The notes under the pieces were generated by a model that was not told the origin of the DNA, did no database searches, and saw only the letters and a list, made by a program, of their open reading frames with translations. The position numbers and the translations under genes were made by a program. Positions 40,211-48,845 of a DNA stretch of 64,000 nucleotides are shown in pieces. Each line of letters starts with the position of its first letter. The first letter of the stretch is position 1. Source of the DNA: Paludibacter sp. (GTDB lineage: Bacteria; Bacteroidota; Bacteroidia; Bacteroidales; Paludibacteraceae); the NCBI GenBank assembly GCA_028692715.1, contig JAQUWU010000011.1, positions 34,854-98,853 on the forward strand, read 5' to 3'.

Positions 40211-40401
40211 GTGACTACTCGGCACTTCAAGAAGTACTTCATTTGACGTTTTTAGGGAAATTGCTGAGTAAAAAAAATGTAATTTTCACAAAAAAAACAA
40301 CCAAATTAAAGCGCATAAATGATGAATGTCGCTCCAGAACTCCCCCTTTAGGTGTTTACCTCCTGACGTAGGAGGGAGGGGTTGGGGGGCTGAGTAGTTA
40401 C
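40211..40401 (-). mobile_element. MITE-like element, copy 2 (191 bp) with 8-bp target duplication
   Basis: Ends are GTGACTACTCGGC and GCTGAGTAGTTAC, an imperfect 13-bp inverted pair. Directly outside both ends is TGAAATTT (40203-40210 and 40402-40409), a perfect 8-bp target site duplication. The body matches copy 1 (9467-9654) in reverse. It encodes nothing. Ends starting GTRA with 8-bp duplications recall the IS66 family. Confidence 0.82.
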
Positions 40402-40409
40402 TGAAATTT

Positions 40410-41198
40410 TTATTTTTTTACCACCATGGCACTTATTTCCCAAAGCATATAAATGGGTAAAAATACCACCATAAGTGTAAATGGATCACCCGAAGGAGTA
40501 ATGAATGCTGCAAGAATCAATAAAATAACAACTGCATGTTTGCGGAATTTATTAAAGAAATTGCGTTTTAAAATTCCAAGTTGTGATAATATCCATGACA
40601 GTAAAGGCAGTTCGAAAACCAGTCCCATGATAAAACAAAGCATCAAAAAGCTTCCCATATACGAATCGAGCGAAACACTATTGTCGATATAACTGCTAAG
40701 CTGATACCCGGCCAGGAATCTTAATGTCAAAGGAAAAACCATAACATAACCTACGGCAACCCCAATGTAAAACAAAATATTCCCGAAAAGAAAAGCTATT
40801 CCTGCATTTTTTCGTTCGTTGTTATAAAGTGCCGGTTTCACAAAAAGAAAAAGTTGGTAGATAACAAATGGAAAACTAAAAACGAGTGCAAACCAAAATG
40901 AAGTAGAAATATGAACAAAAAACTGAGATGCCAGATTGATATTAATTATTTTTACATGGAATTCACCAACGCAAAAATCAGGTAAAATAGGCAGTTTATT
41001 TCCTAATGCATTTAACCAGTTGTAAAAAAAGAAATCGTTTTGAGCAGGAGCAAGAATTACATTGTCAAAGAGTTCGCGCATATAAGCGAAAAACCCGAAA
41101 GATAACACTGTAACGAAAATGGCAATCCGAAATAAAATTGTGCGCAATTCATCCAGATGATCCCAAAACGTCATTTCATTTTCACTTGCTTCACTCAT
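40410..41198 (-). CDS. tatC: Sec-independent translocase TatC
   Basis: A 262-residue protein with six membrane helices. The N-terminal MTFWDHLDELRTILFR carries the conserved E of the signal-recognition site. FPFVIYQLFLFVKPALY and FGISAL-like loops follow, with GLVFELPLLSWIL, matching the TatC FELP motif. It binds RR signal peptides and with TatA exports folded proteins. It starts one base after tatA ends and is separated from the DUF362 gene by two inserted elements. Confidence 0.95.
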   Translation of the reverse strand: MSEASENEMTFWDHLDELRTILFRIAIFVTVLSFGFFAYMRELFDNVILAPAQNDFFFYNWLNALGNKLPILPDFCVGEFHVKIININLASQFFVHISTSFWFALVFSFPFVIYQLFLFVKPALYNNERKNAGIAFLFGNILFYIGVAVGYVMVFPLTLRFLAGYQLSSYIDNSVSLDSYMGSFLMLCFIMGLVFELPLLSWILSQLGILKRNFFNKFRKHAVVILLILAAFITPSGDPFTLMVVFLPIYMLWEISAMVVKK

Positions 41199-41199
41199 C

Positions 41200-41412
41200 C
41201 TATTTCTCAGAATCCTGCTTTTCGTCTTTTGTTACATCTTTTTTTATTTCACTTTCGATGTCGTTCAAACCATCTTTAAAACTTTTCACTCCTTTACCAA
41301 TGCCACGCATAAGTTCAGGAATTTTTTTCCCTCCGAACAAAAGTAAAACTACAAGAGCTATAAGAATAATTTCGCCCGTTCCAAAATTTCCAAGCAATAA
41401 TAAGTGATTCAT
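41200..41412 (-). CDS. tatA: Sec-independent translocase TatA
   Basis: A 70-residue protein. A membrane helix (about 8-26, GTGEIILIALVVLLLFG) is followed by the FGGKKIPELMRGIGKGVKSF amphipathic helix, typical of TatA, and an acidic tail. Only one TatA/E/B-type protein is present here, so the system is probably a minimal TatAC. It lies immediately upstream of tatC. Confidence 0.93.
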   Translation of the reverse strand: MNHLLLLGNFGTGEIILIALVVLLLFGGKKIPELMRGIGKGVKSFKDGLNDIESEIKKDVTKDEKQDSEK

Positions 41413-41561
41413 AATTTTGATATTAATTATTTACTGAGTTCTAAATTTAGCTGTAAAAATACGATTATATTTTTTATACTGTGATGTTTGATGTTGAAAT
41501 TATCGTTAATCTATTGAAAAATCGAATTATTATGAGAGTGATTTAATGAATTGTCCTCGTT

Positions 41562-42278
41562 TTATAGTTTTTCCATTAATTTATTGGGAAGAATTTTGAA
41601 AAGAGCGGCAATCAATGTCCATCGTTTTGAAATGTAGGCAATTTTCTTTTTGTGTTTGATAGCATAGAAGATTTGTTTTGCAGCTTTTTCTACCGGAACG
41701 ACCCAAAATAATCCATCACCTTTTGCCATATCGGTATCAATAAAACCCGGACGAATGTCGGTAATAACTATCGGTAATGTCGATTTAGATGTTTTTATTC
41801 TTAATCCTTCAAGATAATTTATTTGATAAGCTTTCGAAGCAGAATATGCTGGTGCCATTCGGTTTCCACGAATTCCACCAATTGAACTAATCCCCACAAA
41901 ATGTCCTGATTTTTGTTCCTGAAAAAAGCTATATGCCCAATCGGCAATGGCTGTAAAGCCCAATACATTTGTATCGATGCAGTTTTTTTCTAATTCAAAA
42001 TCAAGAGTTTCGTTTAAATCACCTGTCCCAGAACTAAATACCAATATATCCAATCCGCCTAGTTCAGAAACTAATTCGGTTAAATGTTGATGTAATGTTG
42101 ATGTGTTTTTTATGTCAAATGATTTACAACAAATTTGAGACGGATTTTGGGACTTTATTTCCTCTAATAAATTTAATCTTCGACCCGTAACCCCAACTTT
42201 ATAGCCCTTTGCAACCATTATTTTTGCTAAGTTCCGACCAATCCCTGATGTTGCACCTACGATTATTACTTTTTTCAT
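41562..42278 (-). CDS. SDR-family oxidoreductase
   Basis: A 238-residue classical short-chain dehydrogenase. The nucleotide-binding motif GATSGIG is at 8-14. The catalytic Tyr and Lys are in YSASK (Y145, K149), with the Ser in GISSIGG near 131. It uses NAD(P)H in the cytoplasm; the substrate is not predictable. It is followed upstream on the same strand by the MaoC-like gene, with a terminator between, so the two are probably separate transcripts. Confidence 0.88.
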   Translation of the reverse strand: MKKVIIVGATSGIGRNLAKIMVAKGYKVGVTGRRLNLLEEIKSQNPSQICCKSFDIKNTSTLHQHLTELVSELGGLDILVFSSGTGDLNETLDFELEKNCIDTNVLGFTAIADWAYSFFQEQKSGHFVGISSIGGIRGNRMAPAYSASKAYQINYLEGLRIKTSKSTLPIVITDIRPGFIDTDMAKGDGLFWVVPVEKAAKQIFYAIKHKKKIAYISKRWTLIAALFKILPNKLMEKL

Positions 42279-42348
42279 CTGTTATCGGGTGTTTCTAATT
42301 TCCTATTTTAAAAACACAGCATCAATTTAATATTGTGGCAATTTAATA

Positions 42349-42386
42349 TAAAAAAAATGGGACACAGTCCGAAGAGTTGTCCCATC
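42349..42386 (-). terminator. Rho-independent terminator of the maoC-like gene
   Basis: ATGGGACA (42357-42364) pairs with TGTCCCAT (42378-42385) around a 13-base loop. On the minus strand a run of T follows the stem. It sits 23 bases beyond the MaoC-like stop. Confidence 0.8.
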
Positions 42387-42408
42387 TGAACGATTGTATC
42401 TTTATTGG

Positions 42409-42876
42409 TTATGAAATAAAATGATATAGAAAAATAACAGTACCTTCAAAAGCCGTTTTCTTATTGCCTTTTATTTCCATCGAAACTTGAATTTCCGCTT
42501 TTGATGTGCCTCGAAGATTGGTCAATGCTTTTAAGATTGCATGTACCCTTACTTCGCTGTTTACTAAAACCGGACTATTGAAACGCAAATTCTCAATGCC
42601 ATAATTTACGGTAAGTTTCGAATTGTTTACTTTTACAATTTGTTCCCACAGATAGGGTAAAACCGATAAATTTAAGTAACCATGTGCTATGGTTGATTTA
42701 AACGGACTTTCAGTTTTAGCACGTTCTGTATCAACATGTATCCATTGATGATCGTGTGTTGCGTCTGCAAATAAATTGATTTGATCTTGAGTAATAGTAA
42801 TATAATCCGAAACTCCGATTTCTTTTCCTACAAACTGGTTTAAGTCATCAAAGCTATTAATTATTACTGGAACCAT
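42409..42876 (-). CDS. MaoC-family dehydratase (enoyl-CoA hydratase-like)
   Basis: A 155-residue single hot-dog protein. It has DYITITQDQINLFADATHDHQWIH with the conserved Asp and His of the R-specific hydratase motif, and STIAHGYLNLSVLPYLW. It adds water to 2-enoyl-CoA substrates in the cytoplasm. Length is normal for MaoC. The specific chain length is unknown. It is a single-gene transcript. Confidence 0.87.
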   Translation of the reverse strand: MVPVIINSFDDLNQFVGKEIGVSDYITITQDQINLFADATHDHQWIHVDTERAKTESPFKSTIAHGYLNLSVLPYLWEQIVKVNNSKLTVNYGIENLRFNSPVLVNSEVRVHAILKALTNLRGTSKAEIQVSMEIKGNKKTAFEGTVIFLYHFIS

Positions 42877-43060
42877 TTTTTTTGTATATTATTAATGAAA
42901 AATTGCACATTATTTTGAGTTGTGTGCAAAAGTACATATTTTATAGCAATAACTTTATAGTTTCTACTGTGTTTTTTGAAAAATTCTAAATTGTTTAAGG
43001 TACCAAAAGTAGCACTTAAAAGTGCTTTTGCCAGAAAATCAGTTGTTCCGCTTAATCCGT

Positions 43061-44110
43061 TTAATCCATGTGCTGATTAGTAACAAATTTGCTAACTTCG
43101 TTTAATAAAACCTGATTTTCATTGGGTGTGCCAATTGTAATGCGGACACAGCCTAAACATAAAGAAACAGAGTTCCGGTTACGAACAATTATACTCTTTT
43201 CAACCAGATAGTTATAAAATTTATTTGCGTCATCCACTTTTACTAAAATGAAATTGGCATCAGTTGGATAAATGTGTTGAACAAAGGAGAATTGCTTTAA
43301 ATTTTCAATTAATTTGGTTCGTTCACTTAAAAGTATTTTTATCCAATCTTTTACCTGTTTGGCATTCCCAAGTGCAATCAATGCTTGTTTTTGAGTAAGT
43401 ACATTAACGTTGTAAGGATATTTAATTTTGTTCAGAACAGAAATGATTTCAACAGAAGCAAACGCCATTCCAAGACGTATAGCAGCACTTCCCCATGCTT
43501 TAGAAAATGTTTGAAGAATGATCAGGTTTGGATATTCAGTAAGAAATTCTGTATAACTTCCGTCGGATGCAAAGTCGATATAGGCTTCGTCTAAAACAAC
43601 TATTCCATCAAATTCTTTCAACACTTTTTTTATTTCCTCACCGTCTAAAGTATTGCCGGTAGGATTGTTTGGAGAACAAAGCCAAATGATTTTTGTGTAA
43701 ATATTGCAGGCAGATAAAAGCTTTTCAGCCGAAAGTTGAAAATTTTCGTCCAGTAAAACGTTACGATATTCTATGTCATTTATAGATGCCGAGACTTTGT
43801 ACATTCCGTATGTTGGTTCAATGGCCACCACATTATCAATACGAGGTTCGCAAAAAGCACGAAAAAGTAAATCAATTGGTTCATCACTTCCGTTGCCCAG
43901 AAAAATATTCTCAACCGGAACATTTTTCAGTGCTGAAATTTTCTCTTTTACTTCCCATTGCAATGGATCGGGGTAACGATTAAAAGGTGCATTGTATGGG
44001 TTTTCGTTTGCATCCATATAAACCGATGCCTCTCCTTTGAACTCATTGCGGGCACAGGAATATGGTTGGAGGGAACGAATATTCTCGCGTAATAACTTAT
44101 CTATATTCAT
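43061..44110 (-). CDS. hisC: Histidinol-phosphate aminotransferase
   Basis: A PLP-dependent class II aminotransferase of histidine synthesis that converts imidazole-acetol phosphate to histidinol phosphate. [10 protein letters not shown] and [10 protein letters not shown]-like sequence ([15 protein letters not shown]) are the usual N-terminal motifs. CSPNNPTGN and VLDEAYIDF are conserved, and the Lys anchor is in TFSKAWGSA. The frame opens at 44131, but ATG at 44110 ([11 protein letters not shown]) is the better start. It follows hisD across a heptamer repeat. Confidence 0.95.
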   Translation of the reverse strand: MNIDKLLRENIRSLQPYSCARNEFKGEASVYMDANENPYNAPFNRYPDPLQWEVKEKISALKNVPVENIFLGNGSDEPIDLLFRAFCEPRIDNVVAIEPTYGMYKVSASINDIEYRNVLLDENFQLSAEKLLSACNIYTKIIWLCSPNNPTGNTLDGEEIKKVLKEFDGIVVLDEAYIDFASDGSYTEFLTEYPNLIILQTFSKAWGSAAIRLGMAFASVEIISVLNKIKYPYNVNVLTQKQALIALGNAKQVKDWIKILLSERTKLIENLKQFSFVQHIYPTDANFILVKVDDANKFYNYLVEKSIIVRNRNSVSLCLGCVRITIGTPNENQVLLNEVSKFVTNQHMD

Positions 44111-44111
44111 T

Positions 44112-44155
44112 TTCAAACTATTAACTGTCAATTATAAACTATCAATTGTCAACTT
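44112..44155 (-). repeat. 7-bp array between hisD stop and hisC start
   Basis: Sense with hisD, the spacer reads as heptamers of ATTGAYA/GTTNATA (TTGACA, ATTGATA, GTTTATA, ATTGACA, GTTAATA, GTTTGAA). Similar units follow the prolyl oligopeptidase stop at 59347-59381. Confidence 0.65.
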
Positions 44156-44164
44156 ATCACAAAC

Positions 44165-45487
44165 CTACCTTCTGTGACTACTATATCTTGCTTCGTCTTC
44201 TTCAGGTTTCTCTTCGTCTAAACGTACTTTAACAGCATTGCTATGTGCTTGTAATTCTTCGTTTTCGGCCATTAATATAATAGCATTACTCAAGTTAGTA
44301 AGTCCTTCCTGAGTTATTTGTTGAAAAGTAACTTTACGAATAAAACTGTCCAGATTCACTCCATTATAAGCCTTAGCGTAACCGTTAGTAGGTAATGTGT
44401 GGTTTGTTCCTGAAGCATAATCACCTGCACTTTCGGGCGTGTAATTTCCAAGAAAAACAGAACCTGCATTTACAATATTCGCAGCCACTCCCATATAGTA
44501 ACGAGTGGAAATAATCAAGTGCTCCGGTGCATATTCGTTGGTCATTTCAACGGCTTCTTCGAGCGTTTTTACCACAATAATTTTACTGTTTTCCAATGCT
44601 TTTTTAGCAAAATCTTTTCGAGGTAGTTGAGCCAGTTGTAATTCTATTTGTTCCAACACAGGTTCTACAATTTTCTCGCTCACAGTGATTAATATCGATT
44701 GGCTGTCAACGCCGTGTTCGGCTTGCGAGAGCAAATCGGCTGCTACAAAAGCAGGATTTGCAGTGTCATCTGCAATGATTTCAACTTCTGAAGGTCCGGC
44801 AGGCATATCAATCGCCACATCGCGCAAGGATACTAGTTGTTTTGCAGCAGTTACATATTGATTCCCGGGACCAAAAATTTTGTACACTTTTGGAACTGAT
44901 TCTGTACCGTAAGCCATAGCGGCAATAGCTTGTGTTCCACCAATTTTAAAAATTCGATGAACACCTGCAATTTTTGCAGCATATAAAACTGCCGGATGAA
45001 TTTTACCTTCTTTATTGGGAGGCGTACATAGAATAACTTCTTTACATTCAGCAATTTGAGCCGGAATTCCCAACATTAAAACGGTTGAAAAAAGTGGTGC
45101 AGTTCCACCCGGAATATACAACCCAACTTTCTGGATAGCAATTGCTTTCTGCCAGCAATAAACTCCCGGTGAAGTCTGAATTTCAGGTAAATCCTGTTGT
45201 TGCTCCGAATGAAATTTGAAAATGTTGCGGCGTGCCATTTCAATGGCTTGTTTCAAGTTCATTGAAACAAGACTATCAGCTTCAACTATTTCTTCTTTGG
45301 TCACTTCCAGTGTTTCAAGGCTGACCTTGTCGAATTGCTTTGTGTAATCTTTTATCGCAGAGTCGCCACGTTTACGAACATCGTCTAATACTTTCTGAAC
45401 AGTATCGAGAAGCGATGTGCTGTCGAAAACAGGACGAGCAAGTATCGAAGCCCATTTTTCACGTTCGGGGTATTTTATAACTTGCAT
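44165..45487 (-). CDS. hisD: Histidinol dehydrogenase
   Basis: A 440-residue zinc- and NAD-dependent enzyme making histidine from histidinol. Family segments are GLYIPGGTAPLFSTVLMLG, KIFGPGNQYVTAAK, DMPAGPSEVEIIAD and QAEHGVDSQS. The Zn/catalytic residues in EYAPEHL and SAGDYASGTNHTLPT are intact. It ends SHRR. It is cotranscribed with hisC. hisG, the usual gene upstream in Bacteroidales, is not here; the gene upstream is an unrelated HAD phosphatase. Confidence 0.96.
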   Translation of the reverse strand: MQVIKYPEREKWASILARPVFDSTSLLDTVQKVLDDVRKRGDSAIKDYTKQFDKVSLETLEVTKEEIVEADSLVSMNLKQAIEMARRNIFKFHSEQQQDLPEIQTSPGVYCWQKAIAIQKVGLYIPGGTAPLFSTVLMLGIPAQIAECKEVILCTPPNKEGKIHPAVLYAAKIAGVHRIFKIGGTQAIAAMAYGTESVPKVYKIFGPGNQYVTAAKQLVSLRDVAIDMPAGPSEVEIIADDTANPAFVAADLLSQAEHGVDSQSILITVSEKIVEPVLEQIELQLAQLPRKDFAKKALENSKIIVVKTLEEAVEMTNEYAPEHLIISTRYYMGVAANIVNAGSVFLGNYTPESAGDYASGTNHTLPTNGYAKAYNGVNLDSFIRKVTFQQITQEGLTNLSNAIILMAENEELQAHSNAVKVRLDEEKPEEDEARYSSHRR

Positions 45488-45623
45488 AATATGTTGTTTT
45501 AATAGATTAATATTCTAATTGTAAATAAACAAATTTTTTAGTAATCCAGTTCTAAAATTTTTCTCACGAATCCATATCTACTCTCCTTCTCGTTTTAGAG
45601 AGTATTGGGTGTGTATAACTTTT

Positions 45624-46340
45624 TCAAAAAAGCTTATCCCATTTGACATATAAATCTTCCATGTCTTTCAACACAAGATTTGCTCCGCTATTGCTTAAAA
45701 CTTCAGGGTTTAAAGGACCGGTATTTACAGCTATTGTGAATAATCCTGCTGCATTTGCTGATTCAACACCAAGGGGAGCATTTTCTATCACAACGACCTC
45801 CCAAGGTTGCAATCCGGATTTTTTTAATGCTTTCAAATAGGGTTCGGGATGCGGTTTGCCGTTCGTTACATCAAAGGCCGTAACCATTTTTTCTTTTTTA
45901 AAAATATCAGGAAAATTTTCTTGTAAGCTGTCTATTAAACTGGGTTGACCTGAACCTGTAACAACAAAAATATCTTTGTTTTCAGCTTTAATTTTCTGCA
46001 ACAGCTCTAAGGCAAAAGGCATTCTTTCTATTTTGCCACAAGCCTCAAAATGAGTTGATTTGATTTTGTATATCTCTTTTTTTTCTTTTTCGGTAGCATT
46101 TCTTCCACGAACTGCCACAAAAACGTTATCAATTGTAGATGCGCCTGTTCTCCCTTCGTTCATATATGCTTCCGTTTCAGTAAATGGTAATCCAACCTGA
46201 AGCATGGCTTTTAACCATGATACAGCATGAAATTTCATTGAATCGAACAAGACGCCATCCATATCAAAGAAAATGGCTTTAGGTTTAAAATCAGGATATT
46301 TATTTTTTTTTTTGAAAATCTCTATTTCAGATAAAAGCAT
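45624..46340 (-). CDS. HAD-family phosphatase, beta-phosphoglucomutase-like
   Basis: A 238-residue HAD hydrolase with the DMDGVLFDS motif (Asp nucleophile and acid/base pair) at about residues 26-34. TGSGQPSL is motif II, KPHPEPYLKALK is motif III and VVIENAPLGVESANAAG is motif IV. The small alpha-helical cap after motif I and the sequence are close to beta-phosphoglucomutase and sugar-phosphatases. It is not the HisB-type phosphatase. The substrate is unknown. Confidence 0.85.
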   Translation of the reverse strand: MLLSEIEIFKKKNKYPDFKPKAIFFDMDGVLFDSMKFHAVSWLKAMLQVGLPFTETEAYMNEGRTGASTIDNVFVAVRGRNATEKEKKEIYKIKSTHFEACGKIERMPFALELLQKIKAENKDIFVVTGSGQPSLIDSLQENFPDIFKKEKMVTAFDVTNGKPHPEPYLKALKKSGLQPWEVVVIENAPLGVESANAAGLFTIAVNTGPLNPEVLSNSGANLVLKDMEDLYVKWDKLF

Positions 46341-46480
46341 AAGGTTCTATTTTTGTGCAAAGATACTTATTTTGTCCCTTACTTTTGATTTTTTTGTTCC
46401 TCTAATTCTCAATTTTAAGTACTGCATGATGATTGTTAATCATTTTAATATTTAATAGGTTGTTTTTTTTACCAAACTTT

Positions 46481-46511
46481 TTTAATGAAACGAAAAAAAA
46501 CTCTAAATTTG
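46481..46511 (+). promoter_or_regulatory. Promoter of tRNA-Pro
   Basis: TTTA at 46481-46484, 19-base gap, TAAATTTG at 46504-46511 (TAnnTTTG), 18 bases before the tRNA. Confidence 0.65.
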
Positions 46512-46528
46512 CAGCGTATTTTTTAAAT

Positions 46529-46604
46529 CGGGATGTGGCGCAGTTGGTAGCGTGCTACGTTCGGGACGTAGAGGTCGCAGGTTCGAATCTTGTCATCCCG
46601 ACCA
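46529..46604 (+). tRNA. tRNA-Pro (CGG)
   Basis: A 76-base cloverleaf. The acceptor stem is CGGGATG/CATCCCG, the anticodon stem CTACG/CGTAG and the loop TTCGGGA with anticodon CGG, reading CCG. The T-arm is GTTCGAAT, and CCA is encoded at 46602-46604. The D-arm is GCGCAGTTGGTAGCGTGC. Confidence 0.95.
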
Positions 46605-46605
46605 C

Positions 46606-46645
46606 GAAAAAGCCGGAGAGCATTTTATTGCTTTCCGGCTTTTTC
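46606..46645. terminator. Terminator shared by tRNA-Pro and the T9SS-like gene
   Basis: GAAAAAGCCGGA and TCCGGCTTTTTC form a 12-bp stem, extended by partial pairing inside, directly after the tRNA and convergent with the gene ending at 46668. Confidence 0.88.
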
Positions 46646-46667
46646 ATAAATAAGAAGTTTCGTACGT

Positions 46668-47918
46668 TTATCGAACGATAACTTTGTGAGTTTTATCATT
46701 TATATTTACTAAATAAGCTCCGCTATTTACTATAAATGAAAATTCATTTTCAAGATTTGCTGAATAAATTAACTGTCCGTTTATAGCGAATAATTTTACT
46801 TGAGCCTTACCATCAAATCGGGCTTCAATTGAATTATTTATTGAATAGACTGAAGTGCTATTTTTGTAATTTTCATTATTTCCGGTACCTAAATCGTATG
46901 TGAAAGTAGCTATATAATTTGCGCTATTATTGCTATCCCACAAAGTATTGGTGCCATCAGTAGCTGAAAACCAAACTTTTAAAGAATAGGTTTGTGCTTT
47001 TGTTAAACTGTAGCCTGTAAATACATTTACTCCGGTAGTACTTTTCCATTTCGAAGATGTTGTTCCATCACTTGAATTTAATGGCAAAATAATTTCTTTT
47101 ATAGTAAGATCATCAATTTGATAATACATTTTAGCCGAAACACCATTTAATACAGGAGTTGTAGTTATTTCAGCGCCAATGTAAATGGGTGTGGTTACTG
47201 ACCCTAAGTCTTTAGCATTAAAGTTTGTGGTTTGAACAGTGGAACTTCCATTGTACCATTGAGCAGAAGCTGGATCTGGATCTTGTCCGATATAAATTAA
47301 TGAATTTCCGAGTGTTGCAATGGATGATATCTCGCTGTTTTTTGTTGCAGTTACAGTAAAAGTAGTATAGTCTAGTTTTATAGTATAATTTCCAGTACCA
47401 CTGATTGCTTGATCAGCGGGAGTTATATCACTCCAGACAATAGCACCATTTTTGTCCAAACTTACAATTTTAAAATTACCTCCAATAACATCGGCTGTGT
47501 AAATTGTTTCGGTTGTAGAATTAGTCATGGCTTTAAATTCAGTAGTTGTCCACCCTCCAACAATAGAGCCAATAACATATAATTGCTGTGCATCGCAAAA
47601 AAACAGAATCAGACCTTCATTTAATTTTGCATAAAATGTCACAGCAGTTTCGGCTGTTAATGTAAAAATACGATTATCAATACCGTCTTTTTCATCGGGT
47701 CCAGTCCATGTACCAGTATTAAAAACCTTGTATTCGTATGTTCCGGCAGATAGCGTTTTTTCAAGAGAATAGACGCCGCTTGTTCCGATTTCTGTCATTT
47801 TATATTCGGCAGCACTGTTATTCCAGTCGTTGAAATTTCCTGTTACAGTAAAGTCCGCACCAAATGACAATAAATTTGCCATTATAATGGCAAAGAATAA
47901 AAGAGTAATTTTTTTCAT
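46668..47918 (-). CDS. T9SS-like secreted protein with CBM48/SusE-type start-binding repeats
   Basis: A 416-residue exported protein with a signal peptide (about 1-20, LLSFGA). The N-terminal domain DFTVTGNFNDWNNSAAEYK resembles glycogen/starch-binding modules (CBM48, X25). A second similar unit starts near AQQLYVIGSIVGGW. The C-terminal part ends AQVKLFAINGQLIYSAN and GAYLVNINDKTHKVIV, a type A T9SS sorting domain. It probably binds polysaccharide at the cell surface. The ligand is inferred. No catalytic domain is seen. Confidence 0.75.
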   Translation of the reverse strand: MKKITLLFFAIIMANLLSFGADFTVTGNFNDWNNSAAEYKMTEIGTSGVYSLEKTLSAGTYEYKVFNTGTWTGPDEKDGIDNRIFTLTAETAVTFYAKLNEGLILFFCDAQQLYVIGSIVGGWTTTEFKAMTNSTTETIYTADVIGGNFKIVSLDKNGAIVWSDITPADQAISGTGNYTIKLDYTTFTVTATKNSEISSIATLGNSLIYIGQDPDPASAQWYNGSSTVQTTNFNAKDLGSVTTPIYIGAEITTTPVLNGVSAKMYYQIDDLTIKEIILPLNSSDGTTSSKWKSTTGVNVFTGYSLTKAQTYSLKVWFSATDGTNTLWDSNNSANYIATFTYDLGTGNNENYKNSTSVYSINNSIEARFDGKAQVKLFAINGQLIYSANLENEFSFIVNSGAYLVNINDKTHKVIVR

Positions 47919-48067
47919 AATTTAAATTGTTTTAAAGAGTTAATAATTTTCAAATGTACGTTTTTTTTTGAACAATATTATTGAGTCTAATTTAAAAAAT
48001 AGGATAAAAACATATGCAATCGTTTGCGAATAAATATATTTGCTTCTCGAATTTTGCAAAAACAGAG

Positions 48068-48075
48068 TATATTTG
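48068..48075 (+). promoter_or_regulatory. -7 box upstream of ridA
   Basis: TATATTTG matches TAnnTTTG, 20 bases before the ridA ATG. No convincing -33 box at the usual distance. Confidence 0.45.
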
Positions 48076-48095
48076 CATCTTAAAAATAGAAATAT

Positions 48096-48473
48096 ATGAA
48101 ACGAATTATCAATACAACAAACGCACCTGCTGCTATAGGTCCTTATAGTCAGGCTGTGGAAGCAAATGGAATGCTATTTATATCAGGACAACTCCCGATA
48201 AATCCTGAAGTAGGGAAAATAGAAGTTACAGATATTGCCGAACAAACCGAACAGGTTTTTGCAAATATTAATGCCATCCTTACCGAAGCTGGTTATTGTT
48301 TTTCGGATGTTGTAAAATCAACTGTTTTTATTGCAGATATAGCCGATTTTGGAGCTATGAATGAGGTGTATAAAAAGTATTATCAAACTGAATGTCCGGC
48401 ACGCTCTGCATTTGCCGTAAAAGCGTTACCACTTGGAGCATTGGTGGAGATTGAAACGATAGCTGCGAAATAA
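48096..48473 (+). CDS. ridA: RidA family reactive intermediate/imine deaminase
   Basis: A 125-residue trimeric enzyme that hydrolyses 2-aminoacrylate and related imines made by PLP enzymes. APAAIGPYSQAV at the N-terminus, LFISGQLPI and the C-terminal CPARSAFAVKALPLGALVEIE, which contains the key Arg, are intact. It is cytoplasmic. The gene stands alone, convergent with fmt across two octamer arrays. Confidence 0.95.
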   Translation: MKRIINTTNAPAAIGPYSQAVEANGMLFISGQLPINPEVGKIEVTDIAEQTEQVFANINAILTEAGYCFSDVVKSTVFIADIADFGAMNEVYKKYYQTECPARSAFAVKALPLGALVEIETIAAK

Positions 48474-48480
48474 ATGCGAT

Positions 48481-48664
48481 GTGATAATGAGATAATGTGA
48501 TGATGTGATGATGAAATAATGTGATGATGAAATAATGAGATAATGTGATGATGAAATAATGTGATGATGAGATAATGAGATAATGTGATGATGAAATAAT
48601 GTGATAATGAGATAATGTGATGATGTGATGATGAGAGAATGAGATAATGAGATAATGTGTTAAA
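48481..48664 (+). repeat. 8-bp array (22-23 units) downstream of ridA
   Basis: From eight bases after the TAA stop, octamers of the type GTGATGAT, GAAATAAT and GAGATAAT run without an indel to about 48656, with a last variant unit GTGTTAAA. The strand sense matches the arrays after murG, rsmH and fmt. Confidence 0.9.
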
Positions 48665-48672
48665 TTGTTAAT

Positions 48673-48845
48673 ACATCACTACATTGTCACATCGATACAT
48701 TACCTCATCAATACATCGTTTTATCGCCTCATTATCAAATCAATACATCGTTATTTCACATCATCATATCATCATATCATCATATCAACACATTACCACA
48801 TCAACACATTACCACATTACCACATTACCACATCATCACATCAAA
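48673..48845 (-). repeat. 8-bp array downstream of fmt, opposing the ridA array
   Basis: Octamers of ACATCANC, ACATTACC and ATATCATC on the plus strand, with one phase shift near 48153+600 (about 48753). They reach into the fmt stop (48841-48843). With the ridA array they form about 360 bases of imperfect inverted repeat between two converging genes. Confidence 0.85.

Noticed and set aside
45624-46340. HAD gene beside hisD/hisC as a HisB phosphatase
   Set aside because: Cap and motifs fit beta-phosphoglucomutase-like HADs; no imidazoleglycerol-phosphate dehydratase domain.
48481-48845. CRISPR-like tandem repeats
   Set aside because: Units are 8 bp with no unique spacers and no cas genes nearby.
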